Source of the DNA: Providencia heimbachae ATCC 35613
GTDB lineage: Bacteria > Pseudomonadota > Gammaproteobacteria > Enterobacterales > Enterobacteriaceae
Assembly (NCBI RefSeq): GCF_001655055.1
Contig: NZ_LXEW01000016.1
Span: 1 to 64,000 of the forward strand
DNA: 64,000 bases
Direction of reading: 5' to 3'
The notes beneath the pieces were generated by a model. That model ran no database searches and was not told the origin of the DNA. It saw nothing but the letters and a program-made list of their open reading frames with translations. The position numbers and the translations under genes were made by a program. Shown in pieces: positions 50,907 to 63,798 of this stretch (positions are counted from its first letter, which is position 1; each line of letters begins with the position of its first letter).

Positions 50907-52505
50907 TTAAATAACGTTATGCAGTGAGGTTTGAGCAAAATTACGGACTACCAATGAACTCTCTTTTAAGTCACTTGACGCATTACTTACAGCGCATTCA
51001 ATCGATTGGGCTAAGCCATTTATATTTTCAGCTAAACAATCAACCGAAACGGCTAAGGCTTCGCTTCCATCAATTGTGGCGCCATTAACAATAAGAGAAT
51101 TACTCACACTATCGCCTCCTCTAATGGTTCCTGAATTATCACCTAAATTTTGCGCTGAACCCGCAGACATAGGTTCTGATATTTTTTCACCTTTCGTCGA
51201 TGTACTCATAGTCGATGTACTCATCGTCAATGTGGTCGTCGTTTTAGAAGGTTCGTTTAAAATACCTTCTCCTTCTGTTGCAAGTATGCCTATTTTAGAC
51301 AGTACAGGTTTCAATTGATTAAAAGTTTCGCGTTCCGTTTTCACTGACAGTTTGAATTCATGGTACTGTTTTTCCAAATTAACAAATGATTCAAGCTCTT
51401 GTTTCAACATATCTTGTAAGCCTTGTTTTTCAACTTCAAGCTTATTAATTTTTTCTTCTAAATCAGCAACCTTGCTACTACATTCCGTTTCTTTTTTAAC
51501 CTTCTGTTTTAACGTTCCTCTTAGGCTTTCAATATCCGTATTCAAGCGGCTGATTTTAACATTGAGGTCTCCAGTAATTTTACTGTCTTCATGCAACTGC
51601 GCTTTTAACACTTCGACTTCTTTGGTTTTTTTATCTATTTTAGACTCGATATCTGCGATTTTTTCTTCTTGTTTTTTATTTCTCTCTTGCTGTAATTTTA
51701 ATCTCTCATCTAATTTTTGTTTATCTCCATTGGTTTGTTCTAATTTCAACTCTAAGTTCTTAACCTCTTTCTTGCCCGCATCAGCAGCTTGTTTTAGCTT
51801 TTCAATCTCAACTCTCTGGGCTTTCATATCAGACTTTAATTGACTAACATTATCCTTCGCCTTAATTAGCTCACCATTTAATTGCAGTTTCTCTTCCTCA
51901 CTCAGCGCTAATCGTTTTTGAGCTACATCTAATTTGTTTTCAGTTTCTTTCGAAACTAGGCTTTGATCGGCAAGTAATTGCTGTTGTTTTTTGAGTTCTT
52001 CTTTTTGAGTTTCTATTTCTTTTTTTAATTTTAACAACTCATTATTCTTACGAATAATTTCGTCACTCGCATCAGCTAATTGCTTTTGCATGCCTTCATA
52101 TTTCTGAATACCACTTTGTAGTTCTCGAACTGCATTCCCCCCTTTAATGAAAGAATTTTCTTTATTAGTAGACCCTATTTCATTGATCGCCGAGCCACCA
52201 TTAAGCTCATTATTATTTAAGCCAAAGTTAGTACTGTGCCCGCCTTCAATTCCACCATTATTTAAGCCATCATTTCTTGCAATACCACCTTGCATCAAAT
52301 GATTATTGGTATGATGATTTAACGTGTTTCCCCCATTTACGGCACCACCGCCTTTACCTGAGTCATAGGCATCACCGGACTTCATTACACCACTATTTTC
52401 ACCACGATTATCAGCACGGCCGCCATTAACGCTATTCTCACCGATACCTTTATTATTTTTTTGTTGAAATAATTGATGCATTCTTTCTTCCATTGAAATA
52501 CTCAT
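50907..52505 (-). CDS. Coiled-coil protein framed by 15-residue Asn/Gly repeats
   Basis: I do not recognise this 532-residue protein. Residues 15-104 are six 15-residue units ending at 29, 44, 59, 74, 89 and 104, with consensus x-A/S/T-x-N-x-G-x-N-N-G-x-hydrophobic-x-G-G; a 19-residue variant follows to 123. Residues about 130-400 form one long heptad-patterned, Lys/Glu/Gln-rich coiled coil with few breaks. A Thr/Ser linker (about 418-435, with a duplicated MSTST) leads to another perfect copy of the 15-residue motif at 450-464 and a degenerate one at 465-481. A final amphipathic/hydrophobic stretch (484-532) holds two Cys. No signal peptide or membrane helix. The repeats look like short beta-solenoid rungs; a rod or filament with sticky ends is a guess. 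Lone gene between sdaB and dacC. ATG follows GGAGAA at ten bases. Confidence 0.85.
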   Translation of the reverse strand: MSISMEERMHQLFQQKNNKGIGENSVNGGRADNRGENSGVMKSGDAYDSGKGGGAVNGGNTLNHHTNNHLMQGGIARNDGLNNGGIEGGHSTNFGLNNNELNGGSAINEIGSTNKENSFIKGGNAVRELQSGIQKYEGMQKQLADASDEIIRKNNELLKLKKEIETQKEELKKQQQLLADQSLVSKETENKLDVAQKRLALSEEEKLQLNGELIKAKDNVSQLKSDMKAQRVEIEKLKQAADAGKKEVKNLELKLEQTNGDKQKLDERLKLQQERNKKQEEKIADIESKIDKKTKEVEVLKAQLHEDSKITGDLNVKISRLNTDIESLRGTLKQKVKKETECSSKVADLEEKINKLEVEKQGLQDMLKQELESFVNLEKQYHEFKLSVKTERETFNQLKPVLSKIGILATEGEGILNEPSKTTTTLTMSTSTMSTSTKGEKISEPMSAGSAQNLGDNSGTIRGGDSVSNSLIVNGATIDGSEALAVSVDCLAENINGLAQSIECAVSNASSDLKESSLVVRNFAQTSLHNVI

Positions 52506-52699
52506 AGGTTTAATTCTCCATTTAGTCCATTAAATAAATTTATCAAAATAAAACTATTATTGAATGAGTTAATAATTTAAAAATAAAAACAATTAATAAA
52601 AATAGTTATAACTCAAACAATTAAAATGATTATTAAATCATCTTGAAAAGATTGCAATTGAAGTTTATCTGTAAGTTACATTAATGTTATTTATCTCAA

Positions 52700-52731
52700 T
52701 AAAAAAGACCCCTTTACGGGGTCTTTTTTAT
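52700..52731. terminator. dacC terminator (bidirectional)
   Basis: AAAAAAGACCCC / GGGGTCTTTTTT stem with a TTTAC loop, flanked by A and T runs, 24 bases after the dacC stop on the minus strand. Confidence 0.9.
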
Positions 52732-52754
52732 TCAACGAAATAACGTATGTTTAC

Positions 52755-53960
52755 TTATCCAAATATGGTATTCCACCAGCCGCTGATGGTTTTCATTACA
52801 TAATCCCACATACGACCAAAGAAACCCGCTTCTTCGACGGCTTCTTTTGCGACTAAAGGATGCTGTTCAACCACTTCATCATTTAAAATAAAGTTAATGG
52901 TTCCAACTTGTTGGAACTTAGCTAATGGGGCTTCAAGAGAATCATTATTCAGTTTGATATCGACTTTCAGGTTTTGCAATTGCCCTTTAGGAATAGTGAC
53001 AGATACATCGCTTTGTACCCCTAATTCGACTTCCGATTTGTCACCAAACCAAACTCGTTGTTTTTGCAATGTAGCATCTGCTTTGATTGGTGTAACCGTT
53101 TCAAAAAAACGGAAGCCCCAAGTCAGTAACTTTTCACTTTCAGAAAAACGCACACGGTCGCTTGGCGCGCCCAGTACGACAGAAATTAAACGCATGTCGC
53201 CTTCAGTGGCGGATGCCACTAAGTTGTGACCCGCACCACTGGTGTGACCCGTTTTCACACCATCTACCTTTAAGTTCTGGTTCCATAACAATCGGTTACG
53301 GTTAAGTTGTTTGATTTTATTAAAGGTAAATTCTTTTTCTTTATGTAAAACGTACTCATCAGGAACATCACGGATCATCGCTTGGGCTAAAATAGCCATA
53401 TCCCTTGCCGTACTATATTGCCCTTCAGAATCAAGACCATGTACGGTTTTAAAATGTGTATTTTTTAACCCTATTTGTTGTACATATTGATTCATCAAAC
53501 TAACAAAAGAATCTTGGCTACCTGCGACATAATCAGCAAGTGCAATACTGGCATCATTACCGGATTGGATCACGATCCCCTTATTTAAATCCAGCACAGA
53601 TACACGATCTTTCGGCTTAAGGAACATCAACGATGAGCCTTTAAGAATTGGATTCCCCGTTGCCCATGCATCTTCACCCACCGTTACCATATCTTGCGGC
53701 GTTATCTTACCCGATTTGACGGCTTGACCGATGACGTAGCTGGTCATGATTTTAGTTAAGCTCGCAGGATCGAGACGCTCATCAGGATTACCGGATGCCA
53801 AAATTTTTCCACTCTTGTAGTCCATCAAAACAAAAGCTTTTGCATCAACTTGTGGAGCAACCGGCGTCTGTGCTGCGTAGACACTACCACTCGCAGCAAC
53901 TAAAAGACTAAACCCAACATAGGCATAACGGGTTTTAAGGGGGAACATTTTTTTCTTCAT
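52755..53960 (-). CDS. dacC: D-alanyl-D-alanine carboxypeptidase (PBP6)
   Basis: Low-molecular-weight penicillin-binding protein that trims the terminal D-Ala of peptidoglycan stem peptides. 401 residues. Signal peptide 1-30 (cleavage near VYA-A). Catalytic Ser67-Leu-Thr-Lys70, then SGND and KTGHTSG motifs. The C-terminal PBP5-type domain ends in an amphipathic membrane anchor ([20 protein letters not shown]). dacA (PBP5) and dacC (PBP6) are close paralogs; the neighbouring yliJ-like gene, adjacent to dacC in E. coli, supports dacC. Confidence 0.92.
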   Translation of the reverse strand: MKKKMFPLKTRYAYVGFSLLVAASGSVYAAQTPVAPQVDAKAFVLMDYKSGKILASGNPDERLDPASLTKIMTSYVIGQAVKSGKITPQDMVTVGEDAWATGNPILKGSSLMFLKPKDRVSVLDLNKGIVIQSGNDASIALADYVAGSQDSFVSLMNQYVQQIGLKNTHFKTVHGLDSEGQYSTARDMAILAQAMIRDVPDEYVLHKEKEFTFNKIKQLNRNRLLWNQNLKVDGVKTGHTSGAGHNLVASATEGDMRLISVVLGAPSDRVRFSESEKLLTWGFRFFETVTPIKADATLQKQRVWFGDKSEVELGVQSDVSVTIPKGQLQNLKVDIKLNNDSLEAPLAKFQQVGTINFILNDEVVEQHPLVAKEAVEEAGFFGRMWDYVMKTISGWWNTIFG

Positions 53961-54151
53961 CGGTTAATCCTTCACAAATTAATTGAATACATTCAAATGA
54001 TTACTTTAAAAATCATAAAACTATAAATTACTTTAACACACCTTAAATATGATGCACGTCACATTCGCACCCTAAATAAAGATTGTTCCTATCATGGGAT
54101 CTCATCTATCTTTAACGGGTTCAATAATAAAAAACATTATGGGAGAATCAA

Positions 54152-54775
54152 ATGTTAACTGTCTGGGGACGCACTAACTCATCAAATGTCAAAAAAGTAC
54201 TTTGGTGTTTAGAAGAACTAAATATTGATTATAATCAGAAAGATGTTGGCGGCCCATTTGGTGGGTTAGAGACACCTGAATATAAAAAAATGAATCCAAA
54301 CAGCACAATTCCAACTTTACAGGATGATGACTTTGCGCTGTGGGAATCGAATGCAATTTTACGTTATCTTACGGAAAAGTTTGATCATACTCACTTATTG
54401 ATGTCTAACAACCTGCAAGAAAAAGCTTCAGCCGATAAATGGATGGATTGGAGTGGTGCGAACTTATTTGATCACATTAAACAGATGATGAATAAAATCG
54501 TGCGAATGCCTGAAGCCGATAGAGACCCCGCACAAGCAAAAGTGATTTATGACAACATCAATAAGCTGTTACAGATTGCTGATGATGCCTTAGCAACCCA
54601 AGCTTATTTTAGCGGTGATAAATTTGGCATTGCAGATATCGCTATCGCGCCACTTTTTTACCCGTGGCACGAAATTGTCACCAACCGTCCTGAGTTTACA
54701 CATTTGGAACGCTGGTATCAGCAGCTCACCGCCCGTCCGGCATTCCAAAAAATTGTCATGGTACCCATTAAATAA
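54152..54775 (+). CDS. yliJ: Glutathione S-transferase family protein (YliJ-like)
   Basis: A 207-residue cytosolic GST-fold protein: thioredoxin-like N-terminus with MLTVWGRTNSSNVKKVLWCLEEL, NPNSTIPTL (cis-Pro) and LWESNAILRYL (Glu-Ser GSH-binding pair), then an all-helical C-terminal domain with the FGIADIAIAP N-capping box. The N-terminus and YQQLTARPAFQKIVMVP resemble E. coli YliJ, which also sits beside dacC. Substrate unknown. ATG follows GGGAGAATCAA. Confidence 0.85.
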   Translation: MLTVWGRTNSSNVKKVLWCLEELNIDYNQKDVGGPFGGLETPEYKKMNPNSTIPTLQDDDFALWESNAILRYLTEKFDHTHLLMSNNLQEKASADKWMDWSGANLFDHIKQMMNKIVRMPEADRDPAQAKVIYDNINKLLQIADDALATQAYFSGDKFGIADIAIAPLFYPWHEIVTNRPEFTHLERWYQQLTARPAFQKIVMVPIK

Positions 54776-55603
54776 CTACAGGCTCATATTCATCGTTCTC
54801 GGGTCTGGATATTCATATTCAAACCCGAGCTCTAAACAAATTCGATCGCCATTAATTATTTTTCCCTCTAAACTATTTTCATCCTCTACAAATTCGGGTG
54901 GAACCAAACCCAGAGCCAATGATGCTTGGTGATAAAATTCGGCTCTTGTAGGGTGTATGGGTGCGCAAAGATTATAAATATGCCCACCTTGAGGTTGCTG
55001 AATTAACAACGTAATCGCAGCAATAACATCATCCTGATGTACGATATTAACCCGCTGATTAGCCCCTTTAACACCGGTTTTCCCTGCTAAAAAACGACCC
55101 GCATGGCGTTTATCACCCACCAATCCAGCAAGCCTTAATATATCCACTGAAATATTAGGTAATTTATGTAACCACTGCTCAACCTTGATCAAGGCACTCG
55201 CTGACGCGGTTTCAGCTTGTAGTGACGCATTTTCATCAATCACACCATCTTGCTCTCCATACACTGAGGTAGAAGAGGTAAAAATCACTCTAGGGACATT
55301 AAAGGCAATTGCGCTGTCAACAAGCTGTTCTATTGCTCGAATATAATGCTCAGTATCCACTTTAGAGGGCGGCAACAAAATCACAATGACATCTGTTTTT
55401 GACATTAATTGCTCTAAATCATCCTGTTCACACTCAAGTTCAGGGGTGAACTTTAGGGCATAACAATCAATACCAATAGCACGAGCCGCATCGACACCAT
55501 CTGGTGTTGTTTTTGTGCCTACTACGTTTACGCCATCCGCCAATAGTGAGCTTGCTAAAGGTAAACCTAACCAACCCAATCCAATAATGGTGACTTTCTT
55601 CAT
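54776..55603 (-). CDS. yeeZ: NAD(P)-dependent epimerase-like protein YeeZ
   Basis: A 275-residue extended-SDR-like protein. Rossmann motif GLGWLGLPLA at 8-17, TSSTSVYGEQDG at about 109-120 and RLAGLVGDKRHAGRFLAGK. Resembles E. coli YeeZ, which likewise lies next to and divergent from the his operon. Substrate unknown. Stop codon abuts the yliJ stop, so the two genes converge with no spacer. Confidence 0.9.
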   Translation of the reverse strand: MKKVTIIGLGWLGLPLASSLLADGVNVVGTKTTPDGVDAARAIGIDCYALKFTPELECEQDDLEQLMSKTDVIVILLPPSKVDTEHYIRAIEQLVDSAIAFNVPRVIFTSSTSVYGEQDGVIDENASLQAETASASALIKVEQWLHKLPNISVDILRLAGLVGDKRHAGRFLAGKTGVKGANQRVNIVHQDDVIAAITLLIQQPQGGHIYNLCAPIHPTRAEFYHQASLALGLVPPEFVEDENSLEGKIINGDRICLELGFEYEYPDPRTMNMSL

Positions 55604-55827
55604 TTATCATCTCTCACAACAAAAATAGTTGAATTTATAGATAAGACTAACTGAAAACCATTAAACTTCCGAACCTATTTTCTGTGAGATTAATCACTAT
55701 GAAATGACTCGATATAGTTATTATTGGTTATTTTAAAAAAAAGAGTTGCATTGATAGGACTAGATCGGATAGGTTGATTAGTAATGAATGTTTAAGCAGT
55801 TATCTAAATTATTAAACGGAAACTATT

Positions 55828-55875
55828 ATGACTTGTATTTCACGCAACCACCATCATCACCATCACCCTGATTAG
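55828..55875 (+). CDS. hisL: his operon leader peptide
   Basis: A 15-residue peptide with six consecutive His codons before Pro-Asp and TAG. Ribosome stalling at these codons when charged tRNA-His is short allows the antiterminator to form and the his operon to be read. E. coli hisL has seven His. The ATG follows ACGGAAAC. Confidence 0.96.
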   Translation: MTCISRNHHHHHHPD

Positions 55876-55942
55876 TCTTTTGGGCAATGTGTGCTGGAAG
55901 ACGATCTACGACTCTTCCGGTGGCTGAAATGCAAATAAAGAG

Positions 55943-55977
55943 AACCCTCGGAAGATTATCTTCCGAGGGTTTTTTTA
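55943..55977 (+). terminator. his operon attenuator
   Basis: AACCCTCGGAAG / CTTCCGAGGGTT stem with a five-base loop and seven T. The upstream segments GGAAGACGATC and CTCTTCCGGTGG can pair alternatively with the left arm to form pause and antiterminator hairpins, as in E. coli. Located between hisL and hisG. Confidence 0.93.
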
Positions 55978-56018
55978 TTATTAAACAAAAATTTATTGAA
56001 AGGATTTAAGGGGTTTTT

Positions 56019-56918
56019 ATGTTAGACAAATCACGTTTACGTATCGCAATACAAAAATCAGGTCGCCTAAGCGATGAGTCAAGAGAACTGCTGGCACGTT
56101 GTGGGATCAAAATCAATTTACAGCAACAACGTTTGATTGCTTATGCAGAAAATATGCCTATTGATTTACTTCGTGTTCGTGATGACGATATTCCAGGCTT
56201 AGTGATGGATGGGGTTGTTGACCTTGGTATCATCGGCGAAAACGTCCTTGAAGAAGAATTATTAAATCGTCGTGCACAAGGTGAAAACCCACAATATAAA
56301 ACACTGCGTCGACTCGATTTTGGTGGCTGTCGTTTATCACTAGCCGCACCTTTGGATTTCAACTATACCGGCGCTGAATGTTTAAATGGGGCTCGCGTTG
56401 CCACCTCCTACCCACACTTGTTAAAACGCTATTTCGATGAAAAAGGGATCCAGTTTAAGTCTTGTTTATTGAATGGTTCCGTCGAAGTGGCTCCACGTGC
56501 TGGCCTATCTGATGCTATTTGTGACCTCGTTTCAACGGGTGCAACCCTTGAAGCCAACGGACTTAAAGAAGTCGAAGTTATCTACCGTTCTAAAGCCTGC
56601 TTAATACAGCGTAACGGGGAAATGTCCGCGGATAAACAACAACTTATTGACCGTATGATGACCCGTATTCAAGGGGTTATCCAAGCCCGTGAGTCTAAAT
56701 ACATCATGCTGCACGCGCCGAGTGAAACACTCGATGAAATTATTGCCTTACTGCCAGGTGCTGAACGCCCAACCATTCTGCCATTAGCTGGCGACCAACG
56801 CCGCGTGGCGATGCACATGGTCAGTTCAGAAACATTATTCTGGGAAACAATGGAAAAATTAAAAGCATTAGGTGCTAGCTCAATCCTTGTTTTACCCATT
56901 GAAAAAATGATGGAGTAA
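56019..56918 (+). CDS. hisG: ATP phosphoribosyltransferase
   Basis: First step of histidine synthesis: condenses ATP with PRPP; feedback-inhibited by histidine. 299 residues, the long, self-regulated form with the C-terminal ACT-like domain (about 225-299). PRPP-binding segment [18 protein letters not shown] is intact. ATG follows AAAGGATTTAAGG. Confidence 0.98.
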   Translation: MLDKSRLRIAIQKSGRLSDESRELLARCGIKINLQQQRLIAYAENMPIDLLRVRDDDIPGLVMDGVVDLGIIGENVLEEELLNRRAQGENPQYKTLRRLDFGGCRLSLAAPLDFNYTGAECLNGARVATSYPHLLKRYFDEKGIQFKSCLLNGSVEVAPRAGLSDAICDLVSTGATLEANGLKEVEVIYRSKACLIQRNGEMSADKQQLIDRMMTRIQGVIQARESKYIMLHAPSETLDEIIALLPGAERPTILPLAGDQRRVAMHMVSSETLFWETMEKLKALGASSILVLPIEKMME

Positions 56919-56923
56919 ACGCC

Positions 56924-58240
56924 ATGGAACTGGGATTTAATCAACCAATTCGCTGGTCAGCGTGCAGCGAAAAACAGCAAAATACATTGCTTATGCGCCC
57001 TGCTATTGCCGCATCCGGTAGTATTACCGCTGCTGTTAGTCAGATAATTGACCAAGTACGCAATGAGGGCGATAGCGCTCTGCAAGAACTTAGCCGACGC
57101 TTTGATAAAACAGATATTTCGACTATTCGCGTGGCACAAGAAACCGTTGACGAAGCCCAAGCACGCCTAGGCGATGAAATTAAAATTGCAATGAAAACGG
57201 CGATTAACAACATTCGTCGCTTTCATGAAGCGCAGATACCAGTACCTATCACGGTAGAAACCCAGCCCGGCGTTGTCTGTCAGCAAGTCACTCGCCCAAT
57301 TGACTCTGTCGGGTTATATATTCCCGGAGGTTCAGCGCCGCTGCTATCCACCGTGATGATGCTGGGTACACCTGCAAATATTGCAGGCTGCCGAAAAATT
57401 ATTTTGTGCTCACCACCACCCATTGCCGATGAAATTCTGTATGCGGCAAAATTATGCGGTATTACCGATATTTTCCAAGTTGGCGGCGCACAGGCAATCG
57501 CAGCAATGGCATTTGGAACCCGAAGCATTCCTGCTGTTGATAAAATTTTCGGCCCAGGTAATGCCTATGTGACCGAAGCGAAACGCCAAGTTAGCCAAAG
57601 CCATGATGGTGCGGCGATTGATATGCCTGCGGGGCCTTCTGAAGTGCTGGTTATCGCAGATAACCAAGCTGACCCGGCATTTACAGCCTCTGACTTGCTT
57701 TCCCAAGCAGAGCATGGGCCTGATTCTCAGGTCATCTTACTGACAGACGACGCAGCTTTTGCACAGCGTGTTATTGATGAAACTGAAAAACAGTTAATAC
57801 AACTTTCCCGTGCATCAATAGCGAGAGAAGCACTCAGCGCAAGCCGTGTCATTATTGCTGACTCTATCGAACAATGTGTTGAAATCAGCAACCGTTATGG
57901 TCCTGAGCACTTGATTTTACAGACACGCAATGCCGATGATTTAGTCGATTCAATCATTAATGCAGGCTCTGTATTTGTTGGGGATTGGTCTCCTGAATCT
58001 GCGGGAGATTATGCATCCGGTACCAACCACGTATTGCCAACTTATGGGTATACCTCAACTTATTCAAGCCTTGGCTTAGCTGACTTTATGAAACGTATGA
58101 CGGTACAAAAACTTTCACCACAAGGTCTATTGGGACTGGCAACAACTATCGAAACATTGGCGCAGGCGGAGCAACTCACCGCACACAAAAATGCCGTTAC
58201 CTTACGTGTTACAAAATTAAAAGAACAAAATAAGGAGTAA
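56924..58240 (+). CDS. hisD: Histidinol dehydrogenase
   Basis: Last two steps: oxidises histidinol to histidine through histidinal, with NAD+ and zinc. 438 residues. [14 protein letters not shown] and [12 protein letters not shown] lie in the NAD site. The zinc and catalytic His/Glu/Asp residues are in [13 protein letters not shown] and NRYGPEHL. Starts six bases after hisG. Confidence 0.97.
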   Translation: MELGFNQPIRWSACSEKQQNTLLMRPAIAASGSITAAVSQIIDQVRNEGDSALQELSRRFDKTDISTIRVAQETVDEAQARLGDEIKIAMKTAINNIRRFHEAQIPVPITVETQPGVVCQQVTRPIDSVGLYIPGGSAPLLSTVMMLGTPANIAGCRKIILCSPPPIADEILYAAKLCGITDIFQVGGAQAIAAMAFGTRSIPAVDKIFGPGNAYVTEAKRQVSQSHDGAAIDMPAGPSEVLVIADNQADPAFTASDLLSQAEHGPDSQVILLTDDAAFAQRVIDETEKQLIQLSRASIAREALSASRVIIADSIEQCVEISNRYGPEHLILQTRNADDLVDSIINAGSVFVGDWSPESAGDYASGTNHVLPTYGYTSTYSSLGLADFMKRMTVQKLSPQGLLGLATTIETLAQAEQLTAHKNAVTLRVTKLKEQNKE

Positions 58241-59314
<1,074 letters not shown>

Positions 59315-59327
59315 TTAGGAATAACTC

Positions 59328-60394
59328 ATGAGCCAGAAAATTCTATTTATCGACCGTGACGGTACATTAATTACAGAACCCCCGACAGATTTTCAGGTCG
59401 ATAGTTTGAGTAAACTCGCCTTTGAAAAAGCCGTTATTCCTAGTTTACTGGCCTTACAAAAAGCCAATTATCGCTTGGTGATGATAACCAACCAAGATGG
59501 ATTAGGAACCGATAGCTTTCCAACCGCAGATTTCGAGCCACCACATAATCTCATGATGCAAGTTTTTGAATCACAGGGAATAAAATTTGATGAAGTGTTG
59601 ATTTGCCCTCATAAACCTGAAGAAAACTGCACATGCCGTAAGCCAAAAGTAAAACTGGTTGAGCGTTATTTAAAAGAAGGCACGCTTGATACAGAAAACA
59701 GTTATGTGATTGGCGATCGTCAAACGGATATCCAACTTGCTGAAAACATGGGTATTAAAGGCCTACTTTATGATGCAAAATCCTTAGATTGGTCTGCAAT
59801 TACTGAGCAATTAACCAAACGTGATCGTCATGCACGTGTTGAGCGCGTGACCAAAGAAACCCATATCCTTGTGGAAGTTTGGCTAGATCAAGAAGGTGGC
59901 AGCAAAATAAATACCGGTGTTGGCTTCTTCGATCATATGCTAGACCAAATCGCTACCCATGGTGGTTTCCGCTTAAATGTTGAAGTTAAAGGTGATTTAT
60001 TTATCGATGATCACCACAGTGTTGAAGATACCGGCCTAGCATTAGGGGAAGCACTTCGACTTGCCCTTGGGGATAAGCGTGGAATTGCTCGCTTTGGTTT
60101 TGTTCTGCCAATGGATGAATGCCAAGCACGCTGCGCCCTTGATATTTCAGGCCGCCCACACTTGGAATATAAAGCCGAATTTAAATATCAACGCGTTGGT
60201 GATTTAAGCACTGAAATGATTGAGCACTTCTTCAGCTCTCTTTCTTATGCCATGGGCTGCACCTTACACTTGAAAACCAAGGGTAAGAATGATCACCACA
60301 AAGCAGAAAGTCTATTCAAGGTGTTTGGCCGCACGCTACGCCAAGCTATTCGTGTCGAAGGGGATACTTTACCGAGTTCGAAAGGGGTTCTCTA

Positions 60395-60395
<1 letters not shown>
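59328..60395 (+). CDS. hisB: Bifunctional histidinol-phosphatase / imidazoleglycerol-phosphate dehydratase
   Basis: Fusion typical of gamma-proteobacteria. The N-terminal HAD phosphatase (1-165) has IDRDGTL with nucleophile Asp9 and a Zn site in [15 protein letters not shown]. The C-terminal IGP dehydratase (about 168-355) has the Mn-binding [27 protein letters not shown] and [10 protein letters not shown] motifs. 355 residues as in E. coli. Its stop overlaps the hisH start by one base. Confidence 0.97.
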
Positions 60396-62482
<2,087 letters not shown>

Positions 62483-62489
<7 letters not shown>

Positions 62490-63094
62490 CCACAGAGCAA
62501 TGCAAGCAACTGGCTTGGCAAAAAGTTGATAACCTGATGCCGGTTATTGTCCAGCACGCAACATCTGGCGATGTCCTGATGCTTGGGTATATGAACCCTG
62601 AAGCACTACAAGTGACTTTAGATAGCCGCAAGGTAACGTTTTTTTCCAGAACTAAACAACGTTTATGGACAAAAGGTGAAACCTCAAACAACTTTCTTAA
62701 TCTTGTCGATATCTTTGCCGATTGTGATAGCGATACCCTACTCGCTTTAGCGTTACCTGACGGACCAACTTGTCACAAGGGAACACAAAGCTGTTTTGCA
62801 CCCGCGCAAAGCGATTGGGGATTTTTATTCGAGCTGGAAACCATCCTCAAAGCACGTAAAACTGCTGATCCGGAAAGCTCTTACACTGCTCGCCTTTACG
62901 CCAGCGGCACCAAGCGTATCGCACAAAAAGTCGGTGAAGAAGGGGTTGAAACCGCATTAGCTGCTACGGTCAACGACCGCGCCGAACTAACTAACGAAGC
63001 TGCCGATTTGATGTATCACCTAATGGTATTACTGCAAGATCAAGACTTAGATTTAAGCACCATCATTAAGCGTTTGAAAGAACGCCATCAGTGA
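62483..63094 (+). CDS. hisI: Bifunctional phosphoribosyl-AMP cyclohydrolase / phosphoribosyl-ATP pyrophosphatase
   Basis: Steps two and three of the pathway in one 203-residue chain. The N-terminal cyclohydrolase (1-115) has zinc/Mg sites in DCDSDTLL and CHKGTQSCF. The C-terminal MazG-like pyrophosphatase (about 117-203) has [13 protein letters not shown] and [10 protein letters not shown]. Also called hisIE. Last gene of the operon, ending in a terminator. Confidence 0.97.
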
Positions 63095-63101
63095 TTATCA
63101 T

Positions 63102-63126
63102 AACCACCCGTACTGCGGGTGGTTTT
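63102..63126 (+). terminator. his operon terminator
   Basis: AACCACCCG / CGGGTGGTT with a five-base loop and a short T run, eight bases after the hisI stop. Confidence 0.85.
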
Positions 63127-63242
63127 AACTTACCAACAACTCACTCGTATTTGCTATTCCCCCACCTGTTTCAGCCTGTTGTATATCAATCCAATCTTGC
63201 TATCATTCCTTTTATTTATTATGGATTAAAAGGGAAGTATTC

Positions 63243-63740
63243 GTGTCAGAGAATCCTATTTTTAAGCGATTAACGCAGTTACTTGATGAAAATAACGCGG
63301 CATATCGTGTGATGGAACACCCGACTGCGGGTAAATCAGAAGAAGTGGCAAAAATAAGAGGAACGCAGTTAGGCCAAGGTGCAAAAGGATTAGTTTGCCA
63401 TGTTAAAGGCAATGGTATTCGCCAACACGTACTGGCTATTTTACCTGCAGATAAACAAGCAGATTTGAGTAAAATAGCGCTCGCGGTAGGTGGAACTCGT
63501 GCTTCACTGGCTAGCCCAAAAGAAGTAGATGAATTAACCCAATGTGTTTTTGGTGCTATTCCGCCGTTTAGTTTTCATCCATCATTAATGCTAATTGCAG
63601 ATCCACATTTATTTGTGCGTTTTGATGAATTAGCGTTTAATGCAGGCACTCTCGAACGTTCAATTATTTTAAGCACGAAAGACTACCAAAGAATAGCATC
63701 ACCAACCTTAGTCGATTTTATTCGTGCTGAAGAAGAATAA
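63243..63740 (+). CDS. yeaK: Aminoacyl-tRNA deacylase, YbaK/EbsC family (YeaK-like)
   Basis: Trans-editing enzyme that hydrolyses mischarged aminoacyl-tRNA. 165 residues. Resembles E. coli YeaK along its length: KIRGTQLGQGAKGLVCHVKG, RASLASPKEVDELTQCVFGAIPPFSFHP and FDELAFNAGTLERSIIL, with the family's catalytic Lys in GAKGLV. Starts with GTG behind AAGGGAAG. Stand-alone gene with its own terminator. Confidence 0.88.
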   Translation: MSENPIFKRLTQLLDENNAAYRVMEHPTAGKSEEVAKIRGTQLGQGAKGLVCHVKGNGIRQHVLAILPADKQADLSKIALAVGGTRASLASPKEVDELTQCVFGAIPPFSFHPSLMLIADPHLFVRFDELAFNAGTLERSIILSTKDYQRIASPTLVDFIRAEEE

Positions 63741-63749
63741 TTAGATATT

Positions 63750-63778
63750 AAAAAAGGGTTATTCAAAATAACCCTTTA
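63750..63778. terminator. Bidirectional terminator
   Basis: AAAGGGTTATT / AATAACCCTTT with a CAA loop and flanking A/T runs, between the convergent yeaK-like and acetyltransferase genes. Confidence 0.85.
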
Positions 63779-63798
63779 AAAACAAGATATGGCTCGCC

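Noticed and set aside
51352-51843. 163-codon plus-strand ORF rich in Ser, Cys and Phe
   Set aside because: Complement of the Lys/Glu/Gln-rich coiled-coil codons; such composition commonly opens the opposite strand.
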